A stretch of DNA of 64,000 bases from Sycobia sp. Sy_11. Lineage: Eukaryota > Arthropoda > Insecta > Hymenoptera > Epichrysomallidae. The DNA is taken from the NCBI GenBank assembly GCA_018907035.1, contig JACCIC010000038.1:702001-766000 (forward strand), written 5' to 3'. A program made the position numbers and the translations under genes. Positions 35,296 through 47,338 of the stretch are shown here, piece after piece; the first letter of the stretch is position 1, and every line of letters begins with the position of its first letter. A model generated the notes under the pieces. That model was given only the letters and a program-made list of their open reading frames with translations, ran no database searches and was not told the origin of the DNA.

Positions 35296-36921
35296 ATATA
35301 TATTATTCTGCTTTCTTTCATCATAAACAGGGCGTCTGACTATTTTCATGATCTGATTTTCAATTTCATTATTTAATATTTTTTATTAAGTTTTAAAAAA
35401 ATACATATAAGATTTATAAGTAGTAAATTTCTTAATATGCTAAGAACATATGTTATTCTCGATCGCTAGAACGAAGGACTATCAACTTGGTGATCCAAGT
35501 TCAAATCTCGTCTCGGCCGATTGACACAAGCACCGCTTTAATAATTTACATGTACTTTGTTTACAAACACATCGTAAACCTTCGTCTCTGATTAGCATCG
35601 GTATTTGAAAGCATAAATAGAGCGACGTTAAATAACATAAAATAAAACATATATTATTACGTTTTGCTTTATCACAATCAGTAGGACATTTGACTATATT
35701 AGTCAACTGATTTATAATTTAGTTATAGAATATGTTTTGTGCTAATATATTAAAATCATATCTTTTTCATAGTAATATTCATCAAATAAAAGTTCTATGC
35801 TTTATAAGTGTTTTTTTATTTGACAAAGTTTATGAATAAAGATTTATCTTTAAGGTCTGATCATATAATTAATTAGATTCACTTAGCAGAAATTATTATC
35901 TAATGACATTTATTATTTTTTTATGTAATTTATTAGTATTCATTCTATCCAACATTAGATTTACATTTATTATAGCATTAAAGTTATAGAATGGAAAGGG
36001 AGAAGGAATATATAAAATAATATATATACTTGTAAAGGGCATTTAAGTTTTAACAAGACTTTCCTATTAGTAATAACTATAAATTATGTGTAAATAATAA
36101 TATGAATATACGACTAAGATGATGATAATGAGAAAATATTTGAATTAATAATTCTAATTATGAGGTTTATATTTTGAATGATCATTCAAATTAGTCTATA
36201 GTACCACCTGTTATCAATAAATGTATTACAAATCGCAATAAATGCTAGCTTAAAAGTTACATTAATTTATAAATAATTATCGCAAAAAGTGAAAAGCATA
36301 TTTTTAAATTATGCACAATATAAATCTTATGTAAATGATATTTGCACATCAATAATAATAATATAAACTCCTTGTTCAAATTTATTAACTTGAAGCAAAA
36401 TGTAAAAATGTAACGGAACTTAAAACAATTAATTACATCATTTAGAACTAGAGAATGTAAGTTAAGAAGCTAACTTTGTTGAAATTTCATGTCATTTGCT
36501 GCATCATCAGGCATCATTTTTTTATTCTATGTAGCATGTAGAATAGTCATTATACTAACTATAAAAAAATATTAAGTTTTTCTTATTTAATAAAAGATTA
36601 ACTTTTCAACACTATTATATTGTCTATCAGTAGTGTTATTTACAATATACTTACTTTGTGCATGATCCTTTCTTATTATTCATAAATTCTCAATCTTTGT
36701 GATACATTGTATGTATGAACCTCACATCACATACATTACCTGTCATACTACAGTACATGAGTTTACCTCAGTATTTCGACTCGGGAGATGCGTTTGTTTT
36801 GATTATCTACGGCCGTGTAAATTTCAGCTCACAGATTTGCGTTCTAGTAAATAATCTTCGCACGGTATCACAAAATTAGATAATCTCGTGTTAGTTCAGT
36901 TGACTCTGTACTCTATTCTGA
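35296..36921. other. AT-rich intronic DNA with a SINE-like piece
   Basis: No gene. At 35463-35530 GGTGATCCAAGTTCAAATCT, followed by GTCTCGGCCG, resembles a Pol III B box and tRNA T arm. A later TAGAGCGACGTTAAATAACA may be the SINE body. The A box is not convincing. Confidence 0.4.
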
Positions 36922-38101
36922 CCGCTTCTTGCAGTCAGGAGCAAACTTGTTTTTTTATGGTCAGATATTGCTTCTAATACTAAAAGCCAGTTCCTCCAAA
37001 AAAATCAAAGTCTACCATCTGTAAGCCATACTTTCTACGGAAGAACTATCTCGAGTATTATTTTTCCATCCAAGGATCAAGCAATTTTATTAGATTCGAT
37101 AGAGAGTTGCCCTATAGATGATTACTTAGACGGTATTGAGAAAATTACTCAATTATCTAATGTACGATTCATTTCCAAGATTTCGGGTAATCTCGTGTAC
37201 ATTTATCTAAATAACAGAAACCTTGTGGATAAAATACTGAATGTTAAATTTATTGTTCATTCAAGCGTTTTATATTTGCGCCCATACATACAAAAAAATA
37301 AACGTGTGGTAATCTCCAATGTTTGTCCGCATATACCGCATGATGTTATTGTGCAATGTCTAGCAGCTAGCGGTATTTTATGTGTATCTCAAATGCATAA
37401 TATTAGAGCTTCGTGTAGTAAATCTGGCCGTGCCCACATGATGTCATTTAGAGGACAAGTCTATATTAAAGAAGAGCACAAGCAACTGCTACCGGAATTA
37501 CTGCAAATTACCTATGAAAAAACCACGCACTGGATATTTCTAAGTATCGAACCAGCTCACTGTTTTGTTTGTAAACAGCATGGACACATAGCTAAAGTAT
37601 GCCCCGCAGCACTAACAATGAACACAAACATAAACTCTCTACCGACTAATTCATCAACAATCGCAGTAAGAATGAAGAGGCCTGCAAGTTCTCAATTAAG
37701 CGAGCAATCTATACAAAACACAGAAGAAATATATTCGAATTTGCCTTCAGAAACGACCATGAAAAAACCATTTAAAAAATCGGAATTAGAAAAGCTAGGA
37801 AAGTAGAAGAAAAAACTGAAAAAACATAAGAGCCAGACACAATTACAGTTGATGCATTCGGTACACTAGAGTTTACGCTAAAAACTCATAACTTCTCGAT
37901 AAAGCAGTTCCCTTTAGATTTTGAAACATTTACAAGATTTCTTTGTGAAACTTACGGTAAACCGAGCGTCATGCAAATATCTGGTTCATTTACCGATGAC
38001 GACAAGGCAGGCTTGATAAAAATGTTTGATATAAGCTACAAAACAGAGACTGAAAATAAACTTAAACTTAGGATTGTCAGGATAAAGAAAAAATACAGCT
38101 A
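36922..38101 (+). pseudogene. I-type LINE copy 2, ORF1 (gag-like)
   Basis: One frame is open from 36922 to 37806 (295 codons), although it has no ATG near its start. An ATG at 36956 is one base out of frame, next to a T run, so a single slip probably removed the start. The knuckle CFVCKQHGHIAKVC is intact (CCHC). After 37806 a frameshift leads to a C-terminal block (FTLKTHNFSIKQFPLDF, QISGSFTDDDKAGLIKMF) ending at 38101. It shares order and motifs with copy 1 but is a different subfamily. Role: RNA-binding protein of the element. Confidence 0.8.
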
Positions 38102-38216
38102 AATATTACTGCTAAATATATCGCTCAATTGACTTTCTGAGACTGATTCCGACGTTTCATGCAGTTAAACTAAACCAAGTTCTAAAAAGCTAATAAACTG
38201 TATCTATATTTAATAC

Positions 38217-38328
<112 letters not shown>

Positions 38329-38439
38329 AAATAAATACTGAAGATATAAAACTGTGTTTGCAAATACTCCGTAAAAATAATATACTGGAAAACTAGGAGT
38401 ATAAAGGATAATCAAGTCGAAGTACAATTAACACTCAAC

Positions 38440-39058
38440 TAATTCGATATTATAATATGCGTTGAAACATGGCTCAACGTCAATAATCACATACCGTTTT
38501 CGGAATTTCTCACTTTGAGGATAGATTACTAGCATGGGGGAGGAGGAGGCATCGCTTTTTTTTTATAAAGAGGAATTTTGCTTATACAGAACTTGCTAAT
38601 CTAGCTTCTCCAAATTCATCTGTTGAACACTGTGGTATTAAAATTACGAATATTATTCCTATGATAAATTTAATTGCTTGTTACAGAACTCCAGGGATCA
38701 TATTGATGCAAAGTTAATGAAACAAAATAGGTCCAAATATAAGAAACGAAAATATCATTCTTGTCGGCGATTGTAATTCTCAAAATACTATATAACAGTG
38801 CATATACACAGACAGTAATGGAGATAGATTGGAAAGCGTCATCGATTCATTCGATCTATACTTGCATAATGAAAACTCTATTACGTACGCTGATTTCAGA
38901 CGTAATTACAATTCCAATCTTGATCTAGTAATGTCTACCACCAACCTTGCCGACAAGATGGATGTTCAAGTTCCTGACGATCCCTCGAGTTCTGATCATT
39001 TTCCTGTTTTTATCAATATTTCCCGGGATAAATGGCAATACAAAAAGAAATATTTCTG
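38440..39058 (+). pseudogene. I-type LINE copy 2, APE endonuclease, broken
   Basis: Scraps of the N-terminal half (NLASPNSSVEHCGIKITNII, INLIACYRTPG) precede a clean frame from 38829 with NYNSNLDLVMSTTNLAD and SSSDHFPVFINIS, the final His motif of the nuclease. The GDFN block near 38765 reads VGDCNSQ. Several frameshifts. Confidence 0.8.
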
Positions 39059-39099
39059 ACTTTCTATGCTTAAAGTAAAGTGGAACGACTTCACTCAAT

Positions 39100-40970
39100 C
39101 TTGAAATGATTCTCTGACACAATTTTAGAATAGCGAATATGGGCAAATTAGTCTAACTGAAAAATATTCTTCTTTTATTCGCATTGTTACTAACGCGATT
39201 TACGCTTGTACTCCTCAGAGAAATAATATCGAACAAAATTACATAAAAACTGTTAAAAACCCAGTCACTTGGTGGGGCAACAAGCGCCACAAAATGAAAT
39301 AACTTAAACGCACCGCTTGATAAAAATGCTTATTTTCTAAAAGTCTACAGGACTTAATAAATTATAAAAAAGCGTGGCAGTCGCCAAAAGAACTTTTAAA
39401 CGGAAAAAGAAACAACATTTTATTGAATTTATTCGTAGTATTTCCTTTCACACTGATCATAACTATGTATGAAAGAAATGTAAAGTATTAAAAAATAGCT
39501 GGGTAAAAAATTATAGCCATAATAATGTACAAAATTTACAAAAATGCTTAATCTATGAAACGCTTGAAAAAATTTGTCCCCCTTGGTGTAAAACTTACTT
39601 AAGGAAAAATCCTCTTACATATACGATCAATTTTTTTGATAAACCTTTCAACTTTTCAGAAATTAATGCTGCCTTAGAGACTAAAAAATTGAAATATTCT
39701 CCTGGGCTAGACGGTATAAACTATTTAACTATTATAAATCTTCTCATTCAATATCACTTCCTATTCTTAGACATTTTTAACCTTATTTATAACTGGAAAA
39801 GCTATTCTGCTACCTGGCGAGACTCATTTTTAACTTGGTTGCCAAATTTAATGGTACTGGTCTGAGACCGATAGCCTTAACGGCATTAATGTGTAAGCTT
39901 TTTGAAACAATGTATAAAAAACGCTTGCAGTGGTGGGTCGAGTTTCATAACATAATTCTAGACAGCCAGCATGGTTTTCGACATGGGTGTTCGTGTACCG
40001 ATGGACTGATCAACTTAAGCTTAAAAGTGGATGAAGTGTTCTTAGAACGTAAAAATATCGTAGCTGTCTTTCTTCATATTAAGGATGCATTTGATAACAT
40101 CAATATGGATATTTTACTTACTAAACTTTCAAAAATAGGTTGTTCTGACAGCATTATCGAATTTCTTAAATTTCTTATGCATTTCAGATTTATACACGCT
40201 GACTGTCTAGGTGATGATTTTAGCATAGCATATAAAGGCGTTCCCCAAGGTGGCGTACTTAGCCCTCTCTTGTGCATAATTTATATTGTTTCGATTGCTA
40301 ATAATTTACGAAAATCAATCTTTATATCTCAATTTGCTGACGATATATTTCTTTTCGTTAAATTTAATTCAATAAAATCGGCCAAGAATACTATTGAAAT
40401 AGCAGTAACTACGATTTCAAATAATTTAAGCCTGTTAGGCTTAGAGTTAGTTCCAGAAAAAACCAAGCTGCTACACTTTAATCAAAGACACATTCCTCTC
40501 GGTGAAATTTATATTAAAATTAAAAATTGCATAGTAAAGTCAACTCATTCAGTCATCTTTGTAGGGGTTCATTTTGATAGCAAACAGTCATTTATCAACC
40601 ATGTAAATAATCTTGTTAAAAAATGCAAAAAAGCCTGAATATCATACACTTTTTATGCGAAATTTGGTGGGGATCGAATCCTCGAACACTTATAATCCTT
40701 TCAAATAGTTTTATGTGTTCTATTATTGATTATAGGAGCTTTATCTACTTCCCACTCCAGGCCGCCGCTCTGCTCGACAAAATACAAAAAGTGCAAAATG
40801 CCGCAATTAGGATCGACTTAGGTTATCGAATAAGTACGCCTATGAATATTTTACATGCTGAGTCTAAAATTATTCCTCTTTTAAATAGAACTAAATATCT
40901 CTGCGACAGTTTTCTTTCTATAGTAATGTCCAATACAGGATATATAAAAGTGTCTACGAACTTATTATAA
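39100..40970 (+). pseudogene. I-type LINE copy 2, reverse transcriptase
   Basis: The linker NPVTWWGNKRHKMK precedes the RT. Fingers: KYSPGLDGINYLT-like site near 39695. From 39835 a 267-codon frame carries LRPIALT, SQHGFRHG, GVPQGGVLSPLL and FADDIFLF. Motif A reads VFLHIKDAFDNI, where the first catalytic Asp expected before IKDAFD is His. The enzyme is therefore dead even where the frame is open. A frameshift at about 40640 leads to the thumb region ending at 40970. Confidence 0.9.
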
Positions 40971-40999
40971 CATATATATTAAAAAACCATCGAAGAGGT

Positions 41000-42037
41000 T
41001 TAGAATAGTAAGTCAAAGTATCTGTGATATTATAAAATTTAAAAATAACATTATAAAAAACGAAAGATGTAACGTATCTTGTGACGATTACGATATCTGC
41101 CTCTGTAAATATTAATATTAATTTAGAATTAGGGAAGATCGTAAAAGATTCACCTAGCCCCGATATTGTGTATAATGATTTTCTGAATGGTGAAAATTGA
41201 TGTTCCTATTTCACCGATGACAATAAAGATAGTAAAAGTGAGTTCGTTAACGCATCTGTGTACTACCCAACTCTTAATATCAAACTCTAAATAAGCTAAA
41301 ATCGACAAATGTCTTTGTTCTCGGCCGAATGTTCTGATATTGCTAAGGCTTTACATATAATATTTTAAAATGAAATAGAAAATGCCGCAATTTTTACTGA
41401 TTCGTTAAGTGCCTTGCAAAGTATAGCTAGTCATAGAATAACGGTTAGCACTAACCCATTCGTCTTTCTTTGTAAAAAAAATATTCTCAAACTTTGTCTA
41501 GAAATATAAGTCATACATCCAGACATTTTTTGGATATCCTCGTATGTTGGTCTTCTAGGTAATGAAACCGCGGAACAGCTTGTTAAGTTAGCAACTTGTA
41601 ATAGTGTACGTTTCACTCTATCGATACCCTTCACTGATCTTAATAAATTTTTAAAAGAGCAATGCATCTTAATGGTAAAAATTCTCTGCTGTATCCGGAT
41701 ATCCTTAAAGGCAAAAAATATTTCAAAACCTTTTTCAAAGACACTAAATACCCTTGATAGAAAGGGCGTAAATTCTCTAGAGCGTACTTTGTCACTGTTA
41801 ACAGATGCGGAGCAAATCATTATACGTTAGCTGAATCTCTTCACTGTCTAGGAATTACCAATGACGCTCATTGTAAATACGACTATCCTAGCGAGGATAT
41901 TAATCATGTTCTACGACAATGCAGGCTTTATGATGATCATAGAAAGATATTTATAGATAATCTCCGAAAGACCAATACCTTACTGCCATGCTCGGCAGAA
42001 AACCTGCTTTCTGCACCTGAAAGGCCTACTGGCCAAT
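41000..42037 (+). pseudogene. I-type LINE copy 2, RNase H and C-terminal zinc motif
   Basis: AAIFTDSLSALQSI (about 41390) and WISSYVGLLGNETAEQL (about 41530) are RNase H motifs, a domain kept by I-clade LINEs after the RT. The C-terminal block DAHCKYDYPSEDINHVLRQC (about 41862) is the usual Cys/His motif. Frames are broken repeatedly. The element ends where mariner sequence starts. Confidence 0.8.
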
Positions 42038-42790
42038 ATACGAGGTATTGCTATTAAATAACGGAACTGATATTGTAAAAAATTTTATTTTTATTTTATA
42101 CATAATTACTTATTATTACCTTCAATATACACCCCTTCTCTATCCCTGCAACGCTCCATGCGAATTTTCCATTGTTGGAAACAATGCTAAAAGTCATCTT
42201 CTGTCGACTATTTCAGGACTCTTGCCGCTTTTTCTTGAACAACTTCTAAGGATTCAAATCTCGTACCTTTCAGTGCCGATTTCAACTTAGGAAAAAAATA
42301 AAAGTCACATGGTGCTAGCTCTGGCGAGTAAGGTGGATGTTCTAATACTGGGATGCTGTACTTGGTCAGGAACCGATTAGCAGATAACGCGGAATGAGCT
42401 GGCGCATTGTTTTGGTGCAAAATCCATGATTTGTCTTCACATTTCGGGTCGTTTTTTTCTTACTCTTTCACGTAGTTTATTAAGTACCTCTAGATAGTAA
42501 TGTTGATCAATTGTTTGACCTTCAGGAACCCAGCGAAGGTACACAATCCCATGAATATCGAAAAAACTATCATCATTGCTTTAAATTTTGATTTGCTCAT
42601 TCTTGCTTTTTTGGCTATCGGTGATCTTGGGGTGTTGTAATGCATGGATTGGCGCTTGGTTTCCGGATCATAGTAAGAAACCTCGATTCATCACATGTTA
42701 TTACTCTTTCCAATAAATTTGGGTCATTATCAAAGGCATTCAAAGTGTTAGTACAAACATTTTTGTGAGCTGCTTGTTTAATATTACTAA
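42038..42790 (-). pseudogene. Mariner transposase, reverse strand, 5' part lost
   Basis: The left end ATACGAGGTATTGCTATTAA resembles a mariner terminal repeat next to a TA. On the minus strand the order is VITCDES (first Asp), frame breaks, then HQNNAPAHSAL, where the second catalytic Asp is Asn, and HPPYSPELAPCDFYFFPK, where the third Asp is kept. FESLEVVQEKAARVL ends the frame. The N-terminal half and the other terminal repeat are missing. Confidence 0.85.
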
Positions 42791-42912
42791 AAGTTTCTGA
42801 ACGTTAATTCTGAAGAATTCTGAACATATATTTAATGTGACCTAATGATTTTATTAAGATTAATCTATGTTTATAGATTTGTAATGTGGGTTACTCAGCG
42901 CCGAGTAATAGA

Positions 42913-42947
<35 letters not shown>

Positions 42948-43247
42948 TATAGCGAATAAATAACGCGCATAGTTCAATGTTAAATAAAAGCTAGTCTATT
43001 TGAATTGTATACAATAATAGAGCTAGGTACTAACAGCGGTCAGTAAATAAATAAATGACCAATAAGAACCGACAAAATTATAATTTAAAATGAAATAACG
43101 TACTTGTCGATAATATAAAAGTGCGTTATTTTTCTATAGAAGGCCTGTTCGTTTTCGGCACTTGCTGAGGAAGGTACCTCTCAAATGAAGAAACGGAAAC
43201 GGCAAAATTCGAACGACCGACCCTTCGTCTCCCGGTGCAAACTCCTC
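42791..43247. other. Possible gypsy 5' LTR start region
   Basis: TGTAATGTGGGTTACTCAG at about 42879 could begin an LTR, but no second copy exists to prove it. (TA)n lies at 42916-42945. Confidence 0.35.
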
Positions 43248-44055
43248 AACGAGAAAAGGGCGCACCTTTGCTCGTTTGAAAATATAACTTCTTGTGTAAA
43301 AAAGGGCACTGCTAACAGAAAATACCGCACCGAGCAACTCTCGAGAATGCCAATGAAAAAGGAAAAATTCTATTTCTGAGTAAAGGCGCTCCTTTGTCAG
43401 AAGTAGAATTAGAAAATATATTATTGACGAGGTGCTCCTCGGAATAATATATTAAACTCCATAGGGCATTCCGTTTATCTGTAAAAAATTAAAAGTCAGA
43501 TTTTATCTTTGAGAAAAGGCGCTTCTTTGTCAGAGATAAAATTAAATGTGTATTAATGACGAGGCGCTCCTTGAATTAATACACACCAACCGTCGTGAAA
43601 TCGAAAAACCCGCCAAAAAAGATAATAAGTGAAAAGTCAGGTTTTATCTCTGAAAAAAGGCGCTCCTTTGTCAGCGATAAAATTAACGATGTATTAATGA
43701 CGAGGCGCTCCTCGAATTAATACATCTCTACTAACGCAAAATAATAGTAAAGTGTCGATAAATCGTCAAGATAGGAAAATCCGTATAATTAAAGTGTTAT
43801 AGGACAAGGCGCGACATTTCTCCAAAACGAAATTGTAGCGGGACATGTCGAAGGTAAATAATATATACCAGAGAAGTAAATAAGAAATTAGAATTATATT
43901 TAATTATAAGTAATTACTAAATAATTTTTATTTAAAAATAGTAAAGTTTATAATTAATTAATAAAAGCGTATAATAATTTTTAAATAAGATCAGGGGCTC
44001 CTGAATTATTTAAAAATTAATAGTTTTATATTATTGACGAGGAGCCCCTCGGAAT
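43248..44055. repeat. Array of nine hairpins with shared apex and changing stems
   Basis: Three ~135-140-bp tandem units (hairpins at 43366-43410, 43415-43453, 43501-43541, 43547-43585, 43642-43682, 43688-43726), plus outlying hairpins at 43248-43276, 43975-44019 and 44026-44055. Each apex carries an AGGCGCTCCT-like word (AAAGGCGCTCCTTT or GACGAGGCGCTCCTCG). Stems differ but remain complementary: AATATATTATT/AATAATATATT, TGTGTATTAAT/ATTAATACACA, GATGTATTAAT/ATTAATACATC, TAATTTTTAAATAA/TTATTTAAAAATTA. It lies upstream of the gypsy primer-binding site, so in its LTR. Confidence 0.85.
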
Positions 44056-44557
44056 AAGAACTAAATGCGATAAATTGCGAGAAAGCAAAAACTCCAGCCG
44101 TGGAATAGATGACCAAAGTAAATAAAGAGAGAGCGAAAATCTGTCAAGGCCGAATAGCCGATAATAGGATTAAGAATCCAAGTCGCGACGAAATACGCGG
44201 AAATATGAAATTATAATATAATAGAAATTATTATATAGTAAATTATTATAATATTTTTTGTTCTCCTTTTTTTGTTATAGGGAGTCACTAGTGAGATCAA
44301 GGTAGAATAGCCGATTATTATCATATATTTTGTTCTTTTCTTATTACTTATTGGTATTATTATTCTTTCTTATCTTTATTCTTTCTTAGTGTTATTGAAT
44401 AAATAGAATTAATTTTATTAGAATATAAAAAATAATTTCAAAAAGTTATTCACCTAATCAATCCGTCCGTCACGATACGATCATCCATGTTCATAAGAAC
44501 TCTAAAATTATTTAAATATTAAAATTGCAAGAAGAAGATAGGAGACGGATCGTTATA
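44056..44557 (+). other. End of gypsy 5' LTR, boundary uncertain
   Basis: AT-rich sequence with an ATTGAATAAATAG polyA-like site near 44393. It ends CGTTATA just before the primer-binding site. Confidence 0.5.
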
Positions 44558-44575
44558 TGGCGCCCGAATAGGGAC
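44558..44575 (+). other. Primer-binding site for lysine tRNA
   Basis: TGGCGCCCGAATAGGGAC is, except for one base, the complement of the 3' end of lysine tRNA used by many LTR retroelements. It fixes the LTR to the left and gag to the right. Confidence 0.85.
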
Positions 44576-44757
44576 TAGTAAAAAGCGTTTAAAGCGTGAA
44601 TAACTCCTTTTTTTATAAAAAATAAATGTAAGACCGAAAATTAAATTTTTAAATTATTAAAAAATTCAACTTGAATTAATATTGTAAATATTAATACAGT
44701 AAAAATAACATACAATATTATATAAAATAATAAAAATTTGTTTTTTGAAAGTAGAAC

Positions 44758-45176
44758 ATGCCTACTCTACGCGCATCTTGGGTATATCGTCTAATTAAAT
44801 ATCAGTTGATAGATGAGCTACAAAAAATAAACGTAGATAGTGAAGGAAATGTACCTTTACTAAAGGATCGGTTTGTTAACTACGTTCGAGCTCACGCAGA
44901 ATATATCGATAAACCAATTGATGCACTGGATTATAAAGAAGAACTCGATAAAACACGAGAGTTAGAGCAATTGGAGGTTGAATTAAGCCATTTACGTAGC
45001 TTACAAAATCGTCCTGGCACTTCATCACCAATTAACAGCGTGAAAAATGAAAATAATGAAATATTTAACACAACGAATGAAACAACTAATTCAAACGCAA
45101 AATTACGTGATCAAATGAGGAAATGGAACTGTCATTTCGACGGAAAGGATTTTTATGCTTTCTTAGATCGAGTAAG

Positions 45177-45215
<39 letters not shown>

Positions 45216-45882
45216 TGATGAAGAAATTCTAAGAGATTATCCTGAATTACTCGGAGGACACCCACGATTATGGTATCGAAATTATGCAGTAAATATAAAT
45301 ACGTTAGAGGAGTTAGAAATAGAAATAAGAAATGTCTACTTATTATCAGGAGATTTGAGAAATTTAGAGTATCAAATTAATAACAGAAAAAAAGACGCCA
45401 AACAATCAATTTGGTCTTTTATAAATATGGTAATGACGTTAATGCATCGCAGAGGAGGCTTTCGCGAAGAGAAACAGGTAGAAACAATCTATTATAATAT
45501 GCCTGCCGAATACCGCATACACATACCTTGAAGCGCAGTTTGCCGAACCATAGATTTAATACAGAAAGTTGAAGAATCTTCAAAGAGTAAGAGAAAGTTT
45601 GAAATGAAAAAAAATAAGTACCGACACATCCAAGAAATTCGTACACCCAAACAAGAGGAAGATAGATAGAGCAAACACACTGTCAAAACATAATGTTGCA
45701 TTTATATACGATAGAACTCAATGCTGTTGGAAATGTAAAGAGCGTGGACATGATAGATTTAAATGCACAAATGAAAGAAAACTATTCTGTTCATACTGCG
45801 GCCAGGACAGAGTTTCCACTCGAGACTGCAAGTGTCATGCATCGGGAAATGCAAAACGGGCCTGCCCTGCAATGTAACACGC
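44758..45882 (+). pseudogene. Gypsy-type gag, broken
   Basis: The frame opens at 44758 (MPTLRASWVYRLIKYQL), with a SAP-like N-terminal start followed by a coiled, charged region. CHFDGKDFYAFLDRVR leads into the capsid, where a (TA)n tract at 45179-45214 interrupts. The frame then resumes with YTDEEILRDYPELLGG and SIWSFINMVMTL. Two zinc knuckles near 45720 read CWKCKERGHDRFKC and CSYCGQDRVSTRDC; the second lacks the usual His. Stops at 45530 and 45668. Confidence 0.8.
45179..45214. repeat. (TA)n expansion inside gypsy gag
   Basis: About 17 TA units between the codons for LDRVR and YTDEE. Confidence 0.9.
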
Positions 45883-46245
45883 CCAGCCCTAAAACAAAAT
45901 TACGAATTAGATAACAGATTATTTACTGAGATAATGATAGGTGATTTTAAAATAAATGCCCTTATCGATACAGGATCCGTCAGTTCGTACGGAAACAAAC
46001 AGTTATCCGAAGTTTGTTTACGTTATGGTTTTCGAAATAAAGCAAGTAATAGAATAGCTGTATTAGCTGACGGCTCCGAAGCAAAATTAGGTGATTTAAT
46101 TTCGGAATCTATATATACTCAAGGCTTAAGACTTTTACAAGATTTCTTGGTATTAGATACAGTAAATCAGCCAATGCTTCTTGGAATGGATGCATTAAGA
46201 AAATTAAATACCGAATTGCAACCGATGAACATATTTGTAAATTAG
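45883..46245 (+). pseudogene. Gypsy aspartic protease
   Basis: Frame from 45832 to 46245. INALIDTGSVSSYGN carries the DTG-type catalytic site, followed by QPMLLGMDALRKL, the usual flap-to-C-terminal block. It would cleave Gag and Pol. It overlaps the end of gag in another frame and ends with a stop before the RT. Confidence 0.85.
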
Positions 46246-46915
46246 ATGACGTTGATTTAACGCACTTAAAAACAAATGAGAAAATAATATTAGAGAAATT
46301 TATTTCAAAAGAAAAGAAAAAATTAAAAAATATAAAAGGGCCAACACCGTTATTACAACACAAAATTGTTTGGAACAAGATACTCTAATCAAACAGAAAT
46401 ATCGATCAAGAAATCCGATAATGCAAAATATTATAAATTTGGAAGTCGATAAAATGTTGCAAGAAGGGGTGATACAATCGTCTAGTATCCCCTGAAGCTC
46501 ACGGATTGTCCTAGTTAAAAAGAAAAATGGAGAAGATCCTTTTTGCGTCGACTTTCGAAAAATTAACAAAGTCATGAAAAAAGACGTATATCCGTTACCG
46601 CAAATTAATGCAATTTTAGATAGGTTGCGAGGAGCTACATACCTACCTACAATTGATTTAAAGAGTGGCTACTGGCGAGTAGCTCTCACACCAGAAAGCC
46701 GACCGATCACTGCAATTGCAACTTGTCCGTCCCCTATTAAAATATCTAGGTTATATAGTAGATAAAGATGGTCTGCATACCGATTCTGAAAAAACTGCAG
46801 CAGTCGCAAATTTATCTCCACCTAGAAACGCAAAAGAAATACAATGATTCATGGGATTAATATCGTGTTATAGACGTTTTTTAAAGGATATATCAAATGT
46901 TGCAGCTCCTCTACA
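46246..46915 (+). pseudogene. Gypsy reverse transcriptase, internally deleted and truncated
   Basis: RIVLVKKKNGEDPFCVDFRK, then DVYPLPQINAILDRL and PTIDLKSGYWRVAL (motif A Asp intact). After TPESRPITAIAT the sequence jumps to KISRLYS in a shifted frame, then GLHTDSEKTAAVANL and FMGLISCYRRFLKDIS. The stretch with the YLDD active site (about 90 codons) is gone. Sequence ends at 46915 with no RNase H, integrase or 3' LTR. Confidence 0.85.
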
Positions 46916-47338
46916 GTTTTCTTATATTCCTAATTAGCTTCGTAAAGTAATTCGGAGCACAAAGCGATGTTCGGTTGAGCAGCCTATATAATATAGTTCT
47001 ATAATAGGAGGATATGCAGCTTGAAGGCGATAATAAGCTTGGCCGAGGCATTTATTACTTGAATGTTAATCCTGCGTGTGACGTCCCTGAAACGTCTAGA
47101 GTCGAGCTCTGACACAATGCTCGTTGTTGTCTATTAGCGCTCGTTACAACAATCGAAACGTGGTATACTTCGCAGCTTCAATCGTTAATAAACAACGACG
47201 AAATAATCCGATAATCAGGATAAGTAATTACCTTGACAATCGGTGTTGCGTTTGTTTCAGACTTGCGATACGTGCACAACTCAATATTATTGTGCGGATG
47301 ATGTGATTAATTCGATTTCTATTTTTCGATTTATTTTA
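46916..47338. other. Unassigned moderately GC-rich stretch
   Basis: No motif. The direct switch from gypsy sequence suggests a deletion junction. Confidence 0.4.

Noticed and set aside
36480..36530. A second hammerhead-like word (CTGATGA...GAAA on the minus strand)
   Set aside because: The intervening bases do not form a helix II starting at the required position, and no helix III is visible.
43134..43379. Short frames on both strands near the hairpin array
   Set aside because: They overlap the LTR region and hairpins; no similarity to known proteins.
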